From NCBI GenBank assembly GCA_021802115.1, contig JAKABA010000046.1:1-23434 (forward strand): a DNA stretch of 23,434 nucleotides, given 5' to 3'. The position numbers and the translations under genes were made by a program. Positions 1 through 6,297 of this stretch are shown here, piece by piece; the first letter of the stretch is position 1, and each line of letters begins with the position of its first letter. The stretch comes from a bacterium. Its GTDB lineage: Bacteria; Chloroflexota; Dormibacteria; UBA8260; Bog-877. A model generated the notes under the pieces. The model had not been told where the DNA came from and ran no database searches. It saw only the letters and a list, made by a program, of their open reading frames with translations.

Positions 1-364
1 ACGGCGGAAGGCATGCCGGCAAGACCCTCGGGCCACGGTTCGGGGTGGCGACTGGGATCTGGAAGGAGGGCCCATGGCGAGCCACCCGACCGAGGAGCGG
101 TCGACCAATACGTCAATGTGGCCACTTGGCACCCTGGCCCCGTGGCTCACCGTGAGCACTCCCGGCCCTGCCGACTGTGAAGTTGAAGGAGCATGCGGGA
201 TCCCCAGAGGTGGCGTGAACCGCCACCGGAAGCCCGGTAGAGGCGCCGCTGTGGCGCTCGACCGCGGGTCGCCGGCTGCGTGACCGAGCACCCCGCCTAG
301 GGGCGGTCGCCGCCGGGCCTGGATATGGGAGCCTCAGAGCGGCGAGGTCGCCACCATGGCCAGG
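1..364. other. Stretch without a convincing gene
   Basis: No reading frame on either strand resembles a known protein. A 69-codon plus-strand frame (74-283) has a good Shine-Dalgarno-like GGAGG before its ATG, but its composition (Pro, Gly and Arg rich, no hydrophobic core) looks like noise. A perfect 7-bp hairpin (GGTGGCG, 5-nt loop, CGCCACC) lies near 211-229. I looked for RNase P RNA, tmRNA, SRP RNA and common riboswitch signatures and recognised none. It lies downstream of the minus-strand tRNA-Ala and may be spacer or a gene remnant. Confidence 0.4.
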
Positions 365-440
365 TGGTGGAGCGAAGGGGATTCGAACCCCTGACCTCTG
401 CCGTGCGAGGGCAGCGCTCTTCCAGCTGAGCTATCGCCCC
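365..440 (-). tRNA. tRNA-Ala (anticodon CGC)
   Basis: The minus strand folds as a complete cloverleaf: 7-bp acceptor (GGGGCGA with TCGCTCC), D stem GCTC/GAGC, anticodon stem CTGCC/GGCAG around the loop CTCGCAC, and T arm AGGGG-TTCGAAT-CCCCT. The anticodon is CGC, reading GCG codons. The G3-U70 wobble pair, the main identity element for alanyl-tRNA synthetase, is present, as is discriminator A73. The 3' CCA is encoded (365-367), giving 76 nt; without it the gene is 368-440. Confidence 0.97.
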
Positions 441-450
441 TGGGCGCCTC

Positions 451-456
451 AGTATA
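451..456 (-). promoter_or_regulatory. Probable -10 box of the tRNA-Ala(CGC) gene
   Basis: The minus strand reads TATACT ten bases before the tRNA 5' end, a near-consensus sigma-70-type -10 hexamer. No convincing -35 box is seen at 16-18 bp. It suggests the tRNA has its own promoter although it lies just downstream of the bS22 gene in the same direction. Confidence 0.5.
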
Positions 457-492
457 GAAGACCGCGCCCAGCGAGCTTCCGGTCAGACGCCC

Positions 493-588
493 TCAGGCGC
501 TACGACGCTTCCAGCGGGTTCTCTTCAGCATCTTCTTGTGCTTGTGCTTGCGCATCTTCTTGCGCCGCTTTTTGATCACAGAACCCAC
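493..588 (-). CDS. bS22-type mini ribosomal protein (AURKAIP1/COX24 domain)
   Basis: A 31-residue, almost wholly basic protein beginning V-G-S-V-I-K-K-R-R-K-K-M and ending K-R-T-R-W-K-R-R-S-A. It matches my recollection of the actinobacterial small-subunit protein bS22, about 33 residues with the pattern GSVIKKRRKRM-KKKH-K-L-R-TR, which is related to the mitochondrial AURKAIP1/COX24 domain. The family binds 16S rRNA in the 30S subunit. The GTG start at 588 places GSVIKK at the N-terminus as in the family; a GAGG Shine-Dalgarno lies 11 nt upstream. The frame stays open far upstream, but that part is antisense to the HIT gene. Next gene in the same direction is tRNA-Ala(CGC). It is short enough to be missed by default gene callers. 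Confidence 0.85.
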   Translation of the reverse strand: MGSVIKKRRKKMRKHKHKKMLKRTRWKRRSA

Positions 589-720
589 GAAGAAGCAAAC
601 CTCGAATACGCCCGCAGGCGGGTGGGGGGCAGAGACAAAGAGTTCCCTTACCCTGGTACCCGCGTAGTCTACGGGTCCGAGAACGGGCGCGTCAATTGGG
701 AAGTGAATTCGAGGACGAGT

Positions 721-1224
721 ATGAAAGCTCTCTGGGCGCCCTGGCGGATGACCTACATCGATGGTGTGGACGACCAGTCCCAGGGGGGCTGCTTTCTCTG
801 CTCGGCTGGTGATCCCCGAAACGACGATGGGGATTTGGTGGTCCATCGTGCGGGCGCAGCGGTCAGCCTTCTCAATCGCTACCCTTACAACCCCGGGCAC
901 CTGCTGGTCGCGCCTCGCAGCCATGGGGGCGACCTCGCGAGGTTGGACCCGGCCGAAATGATGGACGTGGCCCGCGAGCTGCAGTTCGCGACCGCGGTGC
1001 TCCGACAGGAGCTGGGCTGTGACGGCTTCAATGGGGGTTGGAACCAGGGCCGCATCGCCGGAGCGGGGGTGGACCAGCACCTCCACTTCCACCTGGTTCC
1101 CAGGTGGTCGGGTGACACGAACTTCATGCCGGTGCTCGCCGACGTGAAGGTCATTCCAGAGCATCTTCAGGCCACCCGCGACAAACTCCGCCGGGCATTC
1201 GCGGGCGCCACGCCCCCGAGCTGA
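721..1224 (+). CDS. HIT-family hydrolase, Ap4A phosphorylase-like
   Basis: A 167-residue histidine-triad protein. The active-site triad is H120-L-H122-F-H124, inside QHLHFHLVPRW, followed by SGDTNFMPVL. This closely resembles the mycobacterial Rv2613c-type diadenosine tetraphosphate phosphorylase/HIT family, whose N-terminus (LWAPWRM-Y) is also matched here. An early C-x2-C (CFLC) is typical of zinc-binding members. Family members cleave dinucleoside polyphosphates or nucleoside phosphoramidates through a His nucleophile; the substrate here is inferred. ATG 721 is preceded by GAGG at about 6 nt, and translation from it gives the usual family length; the frame is open further upstream without homology. 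It is divergent from the bS22 gene. Confidence 0.88.
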   Translation: MKALWAPWRMTYIDGVDDQSQGGCFLCSAGDPRNDDGDLVVHRAGAAVSLLNRYPYNPGHLLVAPRSHGGDLARLDPAEMMDVARELQFATAVLRQELGCDGFNGGWNQGRIAGAGVDQHLHFHLVPRWSGDTNFMPVLADVKVIPEHLQATRDKLRRAFAGATPPS

Positions 1225-1254
1225 CCGGGCCGGCCCTGTGGCACCCGGTCAGCT
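1219..1254 (+). terminator. Hairpin at the end of the HIT gene
   Basis: Perfect 11-bp inverted repeat AGCTGACCGGG (1219-1229) and CCCGGTCAGCT (1244-1254) with a 14-nt loop, overlapping the HIT stop codon. No T-tract follows, so it may be an incomplete terminator or an mRNA-stabilising stem. Confidence 0.5.
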
Positions 1255-1359
1255 CACCTGCTGGAGGTCTCCTCGCCGGGGGTTGGACTTCGGCTGCATC
1301 CTTCTGCGCCCCGGCTGCGTCCAAGTGAGTAGAGGCAATCCAATTTGGAGGACGCGCAA

Positions 1360-1575
1360 ATGGCAGTAGCAAGATTCATGGCGACAGGGCTTGGACGCGG
1401 TGTCAGGATCGTGGCCGGGCTGGTCCTGATCGGGGTCGGCATCGATCGCGGTGGGGTTCTCGGTCTGGTCCTGGGCTTGGTGGGACTGCTGTTCGTGGCG
1501 GTCGGGGCGACCAACGTTTGCCTCATCGCTCCGGTCCTGCGGGCGCCGATCAAGGGCAGCGCCACCAGCCGCTGA
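1360..1575 (+). CDS. Small two-helix membrane protein, DUF2892/YgaP-like
   Basis: A 71-residue protein with two hydrophobic helices: G-R-G-V-R-I-V-A-G-L-V-L-I-G-V-G, then a glycine-rich LGLVLGLVGLLFVAVG, followed by N-V-C-L-I-A-P-V-L. The pattern (R-I-x2-G-L-x-L-I-G, LGLVGLLxxxTG, a Cys near the end of helix 2) is that of DUF2892 proteins, the membrane module also found fused to rhodanese in YgaP. Their role is unknown or tied to sulfur/thiol chemistry. ATG 1360 is chosen because GGAGG at 1347-1351 lies 8 nt upstream. The gene is alone, flanked by hairpins on both sides. Confidence 0.7.
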   Translation: MAVARFMATGLGRGVRIVAGLVLIGVGIDRGGVLGLVLGLVGLLFVAVGATNVCLIAPVLRAPIKGSATSR

Positions 1576-1581
1576 GACACC

Positions 1582-1607
1582 GGGAGCGGCTGGCTACAGC
1601 CGCTCCC
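1582..1607 (+). terminator. Rho-independent-type terminator after the DUF2892 gene
   Basis: Perfect 10-bp stem GGGAGCGGCT / AGCCGCTCCC with a 6-nt loop, starting 6 nt after the stop codon. T-rich sequence follows within about 20 nt. Position and stem strength support a plus-strand terminator. Confidence 0.65.
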
Positions 1608-1839
1608 AACTGTCTTCGGTTGAGTTTGGTTTTCAAGTCGCAAGCCTGAGCCTGGGTGTCGGCCGCACCCGGCGCCAGGGTCCAATACGGTCGAGGCGGA
1701 TTCGGTCCAGGCCGGTGCGAGAGGGGCTGTTGCCCGCTCCAGTGCTCTGGGGCCCACCGACGCCGCCTCTCGCTCAATGGCCGGCGGGCGGTGGCATGGA
1801 TGAGGGACAAGAGGCGAACGCCAGCCCGCTCAGTGCGCT

Positions 1840-2613
1840 TCAGTCCGTGAAGCAGAGGGCGCGGAGGCGATCAGCCAGACCCGTTGGCACCTCCCCCAGG
1901 TCGAGCTCGACCCGGCGATACAGCCACAGGAGCAGCTCCCAGGCCGTGGCCCTGAGCACCGGGAACTTGCCCTTCACACCCGCTTGGACTGCCACGGTGC
2001 CGGGATGGAGGCCGTCAGACAGCGTCCATGCCTGAGGAGCATCGCTGCAGGCGAGGATCAGGGATCCGCCCAGCGGCGGCCGAGGGGGATCCGCAGGATC
2101 GGCGTCACTGGAGATCGAGACGGCGAGGAATTCATCCACTGCATCCGCCGCCAGCTCCGGTGCGGCGGTGAGCTGCTCGCCGTCCGCCTCGCACGCGTCC
2201 CAGTGATGGACCGCCGCCTCCTGGGCCTGATGGCGGGTGATGAACCCGACATCGCTCCGCCCCGGAGCCCACGTCCACACCACCTCCGTCTCGTCGGCGG
2301 ACTTCAGCGCCAGGACCAGGCGGTCGCCGCCCCGGCGGAGTTGGTCCAGGAGCAGCGCCGCCTCTGCCTTGGGGGGCCGGGCGGTCTCTTCCGGCGGCTG
2401 CTGCAGGCGCTGCTCGACGATGGTTTTCCAGAACCACTGGACGTCGATCAGGTGGGAGACCAACTCTCGCACCGTCCAGCCGGGGCAGCCGGGCACAGGC
2501 CTCTCCAGATTGCCAGCTGCCGCCTGCGCCATGCCGACGGTGTGCTCGGAGATCGCGGCCAAGTAGTCGATGCGTTGGTCGGGCACGGCTCGCATGTTAC
2601 GCGGGTTGGCCAT
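1840..2613 (-). CDS. Maleylpyruvate isomerase family, mycothiol-dependent-type protein (DinB-like fold)
   Basis: With ATG 2613 this is a 257-residue protein of the MDMPI/TIGR03083 group. The N-terminal four-helix metal-binding domain shows H54 in RELVSHLIDVQW and an E-x3-H pair, E132 and H136, in QEAAVHHWDA. These fit the three zinc ligands of the Corynebacterium enzyme (His-Glu-His). The C-terminal half, with its ending WELLLWLYRR followed by a Leu/Asp-rich tail, fits the MDMPI C-terminal domain. Family members use a low-molecular-weight thiol (mycothiol) as cofactor for isomerisation or S-transfer; the substrate here is unknown. The frame is open to 2706 but the extra residues lack similarity. 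A TATCTC element 8 nt before ATG 2613 could be a -10 box of a leaderless transcript. The gene stands alone. Confidence 0.8.
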   Translation of the reverse strand: MANPRNMRAVPDQRIDYLAAISEHTVGMAQAAAGNLERPVPGCPGWTVRELVSHLIDVQWFWKTIVEQRLQQPPEETARPPKAEAALLLDQLRRGGDRLVLALKSADETEVVWTWAPGRSDVGFITRHQAQEAAVHHWDACEADGEQLTAAPELAADAVDEFLAVSISSDADPADPPRPPLGGSLILACSDAPQAWTLSDGLHPGTVAVQAGVKGKFPVLRATAWELLLWLYRRVELDLGEVPTGLADRLRALCFTD

Positions 2614-2828
2614 CTCAGGCGGAGATATCCCCGTGCGCCAGTCCGGCGTGGCCGGTGGGCGTGGGGTCGTCAGCGCCGCGGCGAACAGCCGGGACGGACG
2701 CGCCACTCTTCACCTGCCGGGTGCCTCCTGCTTGGAGCCGGTGGTCGTGGTACAGCCGCCATGTTCGAAGTTAGCTAGGCACGTTTGCTATCTCCTCCAG
2801 CTCCTCCCCCTTGCCCTTACCCACGGAT

Positions 2829-3116
2829 TCAGGTCAGACGACATGGAGGGCTTGGCTCCCTTTCATAGTGGTAGCGTGCTTGGTGCACGATCAGGTCGTC
2901 ACCCGTAACTTGGTAGACGAGTCGGTGCTCGTCGTCGATCCGTCGTGACCATAGTTCGGCGAGCGTCTGCTTGAGAGACTCGGGCTTCCCGATGCCCGCC
3001 GCCGGATCGCGCAGCGCCTCGCCGATCAGGCGGTTGATCCGTTCGGGTTTCTGCCGGTCGGCGATTTGCCAGTGGGCGTAGTCCTCCCACCCACGCGGCG
3101 TAAGGGCCAGCCTCAC
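2829..3116 (-). CDS. yoeB: YoeB/Txe-family ribosome-dependent mRNA endonuclease toxin
   Basis: A 95-residue RelE-superfamily toxin. Residues known to be catalytic in E. coli YoeB fall at identical positions: E46 (GKPE), R65 (DEHRLVY), H83 and Y84 (RYHY). The W-SRRI-EHRLVY core is unmistakable. YoeB cuts mRNA in the ribosomal A site. GTG 3116 overlaps the stop of the upstream antitoxin by 4 nt (GTGA), the usual coupled arrangement. The family normally ends at or just after Tyr84, but this protein runs on for 11 residues (EREPSPPCRLT), which is unusual because the natural C-terminus is part of the active site. The toxin frame is intact although its antitoxin is frameshifted. Confidence 0.93.
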   Translation of the reverse strand: MRLALTPRGWEDYAHWQIADRQKPERINRLIGEALRDPAAGIGKPESLKQTLAELWSRRIDDEHRLVYQVTGDDLIVHQARYHYEREPSPPCRLT

Positions 3117-3256
3117 TCGTCGGCGGTGTCGAGTGGATGCCCGATCAGTTCACCCGCCTGCGCTTGCGCCAGTGACTCCAGCAGCCGGCGAGCGTTCGTG
3201 GGCGACCGGAGCAGGTAGGCGGTCTCCTGAAGCGCCTCGTACTCGGCCAGGGACAT
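3113..3256 (-). CDS. Possible separately translated C-terminal antitoxin fragment
   Basis: A 47-residue frame starting MSLAEYEALQ and ending DTADE, holding the toxin-binding half of YefM. Its ATG overlaps by one base the premature TGA of the upstream fragment (TGATG), a common arrangement for termination-reinitiation. It would allow some antitoxin activity despite the frameshift. Translation is inferred and no separate Shine-Dalgarno is evident. Confidence 0.35.
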   Translation of the reverse strand: MSLAEYEALQETAYLLRSPTNARRLLESLAQAQAGELIGHPLDTADE

Positions 3257-3366
3257 CAGCACAGCGTTGCCGCGCTTGGATGTGATCTCGATCGCGGTAC
3301 GATCGTCGTTGACCTGTTCGACAACGGGAACAGCTGTCGACGCGCCTCGCTAGCCGTGATCGCCAT
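3113..3366 (-). pseudogene. yefM: YefM/Phd-family antitoxin, frameshifted
   Basis: From ATG 3366 (GAGG 8 nt upstream) the frame reads MAITASEARRQLFP, the typical YefM N-terminus, then leaves register. The rest of a YefM protein continues in another frame: VEQVNDDRTAIEITSKRG, then NAVLMSLAEYEALQE and on to HPLDTADE. Adding one base in the CCCG run at about 3325-3328 would restore one 84-residue protein; the gene is 254 nt, one short of a multiple of three. As written, the first frame stops after 36 residues at TGA 3258-3256, and that stop overlaps by one base an ATG (3256) opening a 47-residue C-terminal frame. YefM binds operator DNA with its N-terminal half and neutralises YoeB with its C-terminal half. 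It may be a true mutation, a split gene or a sequencing error. Confidence 0.85.
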
Positions 3367-3409
3367 AACGCGATCCTCTGATCGGGACCAGATACCGTAC
3401 TACAGAGAT

Positions 3410-3423
3410 CGATGCTCGCATCG
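3410..3423. promoter_or_regulatory. Inverted repeat upstream of the toxin-antitoxin module
   Basis: CGATGC-TC-GCATCG, a 14-bp inverted repeat with 6-bp arms, lies 44 bp upstream of the yefM start. YefM-type operators are short palindromes near the promoter, so it is a candidate operator, but it lacks the TGTACA core known from E. coli. Confidence 0.3.
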
Positions 3424-3550
3424 TGGTGATCACCGGGCCACCGTGCTACATCTCTTACTCCACGACCCCAGACCGCCTAGCTTGGGCGACGAGGAACGCA
3501 TCACCCGGCCGTCATCCATCATGTCGAGGATGCGAGCAAGACGCACGGCG

Positions 3551-3622
3551 TGGAGCCGGAGGGAATCGAACCCTCGACCTCTTCCATGCCAAGGAAGCGC
3601 GCTGCCGCTGCGCCACGGCCCC
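3551..3622 (-). tRNA. tRNA-Ala (anticodon GGC)
   Basis: Minus-strand cloverleaf: acceptor GGGGCCG/CGGCTCC, D stem GCGC/GCGC, anticodon stem CTTCC/GGAAG with loop TTGGCAT, T arm GAGGG-TTCGATT-CCCTC. The anticodon is GGC, reading GCC and GCU. G3-U70 and discriminator A73 mark it as an alanine acceptor. The 3' CCA is not encoded (ACGC follows), unlike the tRNA-Ala(CGC) at 365-440, so it needs CCA-adding enzyme. Confidence 0.96.
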
Positions 3623-3625
3623 TGA

Positions 3626-3641
3626 GATCGAACCTGCGACC
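3626..3641 (-). repeat. T-arm-like tRNA remnant upstream of tRNA-Ala(GGC)
   Basis: The minus strand reads GGTCGCAGGTTCGATC ending 3 nt before the tRNA 5' end, which resembles the variable loop, T stem and T loop of a tRNA (compare GGTCGAGGGTTCGATT in the neighbouring gene). The opposite T-stem strand and the rest of a cloverleaf are missing. It could be a fragment left by recombination at tRNA genes, or chance. Confidence 0.3.
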
Positions 3642-3779
3642 AGACTGGTGGGGCTGTCGATTGGGGTCACGACGGCCCCCCAACCTTGAGCGCCTGCCCA
3701 CAGTCGTGTATGGCTCTGATCCGAACTCCAAGACTATCAGGTGCCAGTGTTGACCTGGAGGGAGGTCCGGCCCCGGATA

Positions 3780-3807
3780 CAGCGGCCCGGCCTGTGCCGG
3801 GCCGCTG
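3780..3807. terminator. Strong symmetrical hairpin, possible terminator
   Basis: A perfect 12-bp GC-rich stem, CAGCGGCCCGGC / GCCGGGCCGCTG, with a CTGT loop. There is no T-tract on either strand. It stands between the minus-strand tRNA-Ala(GGC) and the plus-strand two-component operon, so it may insulate the operon or act as an mRNA leader structure. Confidence 0.45.
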
Positions 3808-3953
3808 CGGGGAGGGAGGGTTGAATGGCCGGCGGCGGCCAGCAAGGACCACGATCTCATCCCCAGCTTTGGAAAGGCTGAGACGAGTCTGGGAGCTTGG
3901 TGGGACTTGCGTCGCTCGTGACGCGGTGCAATGAGCGACCATTCCCCACGTGG

Positions 3954-3982
3954 TCTCAGGGTGCGCACAGGCAACTCTCAGG
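3954..3982 (+). promoter_or_regulatory. Direct repeat, possible response-regulator binding site
   Basis: TCTCAGG occurs at 3954-3960 and 3976-3982, 22 bp start to start, i.e. two helical turns. OmpR-family regulators bind tandem half-sites on one DNA face and often control their own operon. The second copy ends 25 bp before the regulator's start codon. Two short copies could be chance. Confidence 0.25.
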
Positions 3983-4007
3983 TGGCGGCAGCAAGATTGG
4001 AGGCGCT

Positions 4008-4700
<693 letters not shown>

Positions 4701-4702
4701 CC

Positions 4703-6220
4703 GTGTCGCTAAGGCTCCGCCTCATGCTGGGCCTGGTGTGTCTGGTGGCGATCGGGCTCGCGGCCATTGACGCGGTCACCTACCTCACCCTGCAGGGTTC
4801 ATTGACCCAGCAGGTCGACACCCAGCTCAACGACTCGTCAGGCTCGGTCTACTCCTGTCTGCTGCATGAGCTCGAGACCAGCACCAACCGCTGCTTTGGG
4901 GTGTACGTACCGGTCGGGAGCTTCGCGGAATTGGTGCGTGCTGACAGCGGGGGCGCCTACGGGGCAACCTACTTCGGGCGTTCGGCACCGGCACCAAGGA
5001 TCTCCTCACGGCTTCTCGCCGCGGCCTCCTCACACGCGGTGGAGGCCACCGTCCCGGCCGTCTCCGGAGCCGGCTCCTACCAGGTCCTGGCGGTGCCGGT
5101 CACCCCTCCGGTGGACTCCGGCCTGGGTCTGCCCCCGAGCATCCTGGTCTTCGCCGAGCCCCTGAGCGGCGTGGACGCGACGCTGGCCCAGGTGCGCCTG
5201 CTGGAGGTCTTGGTGAGCGCAGCGATCGTGGTGATTCTGGGAGCCGGGGCCTGGTGGACGGTTCAGTTGGGGCTGAGCCCACTGCGTCGCATCCGAGACA
5301 CGGCCCAGAAGATCGCCGCGGGCGACCTCTCGCAGCGGGTGGAGTCCACTGACCAGCGCACGGAGGTCGGGCAGCTGGGCGTCAGCCTTAACGAGATGCT
5401 GAGCCAGATCGAGCAGGCGTTCGAGGCTCGCATGGCCTCGGAGGACCGGCTGCGCCAGTTCGTGGCCGACGCGTCCCACGAGCTGCGGACCCCGCTGAGC
5501 TCGATCAGAGGGTACGCCGAGCTCTTCCGTCGTGGAGCCGCCTCCAACCCTGAAGACCTGGGCAAGGCGATGCAGCGGATCGAGAGCGAGTCCATCCGCA
5601 TGGCCAAGCTGGTCGACGACCTGCTGCTGCTGGCGAGATTGGACGAGGGCCGGCCGCTGGAGATCCGGCCGGTGGACCTCTCCCAGATCGCGGTCGAGTG
5701 TGCGGCCGATCAGTTGGTGGCGGACCGCAACCACCCCATCACGGTCCGAGCCGCCACTCCGGTGGTGGTCGACGGCGACGAGGCGCGGCTGCGCCAGGTG
5801 GTGACCAATCTGGTGCGTAATGCGGTGGTCCACACCCCCGATCACACCGAGATTGAGGTCACGGTCACTGAGGAGGACGACCGCGGGGTGGTCGAGGTCC
5901 AGGACCATGGCCCTGGGATACCAGCCCAGGCGCAGGACCGGATCTTTGAGCGGTTTGTGAGGCTCGACAAGGCGCGAGGCAGATCCCGAGGTGGGGCCGG
6001 GTTGGGCCTGGCGATCGTGGCCGCGATCGTCGCCTCCCACGGCGGGTCGATTCGCCACTCGCCCACACCTGGCGGGGGGGCCACCTTCCGGGTGGAGCTG
6101 CCCCGGGAGCGTCCTGGCGCTCCAGGGCCAAATGCGGCCGGGGCGGAACCAACCCCGGTCGTAGCTCCCAACCAGTCCTCCCGCGCCACTCCCGTACTGC
6201 CTGGGCCGGCGGGGGACTGA
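4703..6220 (+). CDS. Sensor histidine kinase, HAMP-HisKA-HATPase
   Basis: A 505-residue membrane kinase: helix 1 (about 7-29), an extracellular domain of about 135 residues holding a cysteine pair (SCLLHE and NRCFG) that could form a disulfide, helix 2 (about 165-188), HAMP (about 189-240), HisKA with phospho-accepting H259 in ASHELRTPLSSIRGY, and HATPase_c with N373 (N box), DHGPGIP (G1), FERFVRLD (F box) and GGAGLGLAIV (G2). The C-terminal 45 residues are Pro/Ala rich and probably disordered. GTG 4703 follows the regulator stop by 2 nt with GGAG about 8 nt upstream. It autophosphorylates in response to an extracytoplasmic signal and passes phosphate to D55 of the neighbouring regulator. The ligand cannot be told from the sequence. 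Confidence 0.95.
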   Translation: MSLRLRLMLGLVCLVAIGLAAIDAVTYLTLQGSLTQQVDTQLNDSSGSVYSCLLHELETSTNRCFGVYVPVGSFAELVRADSGGAYGATYFGRSAPAPRISSRLLAAASSHAVEATVPAVSGAGSYQVLAVPVTPPVDSGLGLPPSILVFAEPLSGVDATLAQVRLLEVLVSAAIVVILGAGAWWTVQLGLSPLRRIRDTAQKIAAGDLSQRVESTDQRTEVGQLGVSLNEMLSQIEQAFEARMASEDRLRQFVADASHELRTPLSSIRGYAELFRRGAASNPEDLGKAMQRIESESIRMAKLVDDLLLLARLDEGRPLEIRPVDLSQIAVECAADQLVADRNHPITVRAATPVVVDGDEARLRQVVTNLVRNAVVHTPDHTEIEVTVTEEDDRGVVEVQDHGPGIPAQAQDRIFERFVRLDKARGRSRGGAGLGLAIVAAIVASHGGSIRHSPTPGGGATFRVELPRERPGAPGPNAAGAEPTPVVAPNQSSRATPVLPGPAGD

Positions 6221-6254
6221 GGGGCGCCCGAACACGCAGAGGCTTCGCTCCCAT

Positions 6255-6297
6255 TAATTCCTCCACCAACCGCCCCGATTGTGGTTGGGAGAAATTA
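6255..6297. terminator. Bidirectional terminator candidate between convergent genes
   Basis: An imperfect inverted repeat: TAATT, CTC and CCAACC (6255-6271) pair with GGTTGG, GAG and AAATTA (6283-6297). The outer A/T pairs give U-rich ends in both directions. It lies between the converging kinase and transporter genes and overlaps the transporter stop codon. Confidence 0.5.

Larger units (their letters stand above)
3642..4007. other. Intergenic region upstream of the two-component system
   Basis: No gene is supported in these 366 bases. The stretch holds a strong hairpin (3780-3807) and two copies of TCTCAGG 22 bp apart (3954-3960 and 3976-3982), both listed separately. No clear -10/-35 pair was recognised. 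Confidence 0.5.

Noticed and set aside
74..283. 69-codon plus-strand frame with a good Shine-Dalgarno
   Set aside because: Composition is that of random GC-rich DNA, with no domain or membrane pattern; kept only as a remark on the region.
1..360. Structured RNA (RNase P, tmRNA, SRP RNA, riboswitch) downstream of tRNA-Ala
   Set aside because: One neat hairpin is present but none of the conserved core sequences of these RNAs could be found.
663..673. CGTAG-T-CTACG palindrome between bS22 and HIT genes
   Set aside because: An 11-bp palindrome near divergent starts could be an operator, but no regulator or second copy supports it.
589..1164. Long upstream extension of the bS22 frame (minus strand)
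   Set aside because: It is antisense to the well-supported HIT gene and has no homology; only the last 31 codons look real.
1984..2778. 264-codon plus-strand frame opposite the MDMPI-family gene
   Set aside because: Shadow frame caused by GC-rich codon structure; the minus-strand protein has clear family motifs.
5030..6235. 401-codon minus-strand frame opposite the histidine kinase
   Set aside because: Antisense shadow; His/Gln/Leu/Arg-rich composition and no domain.
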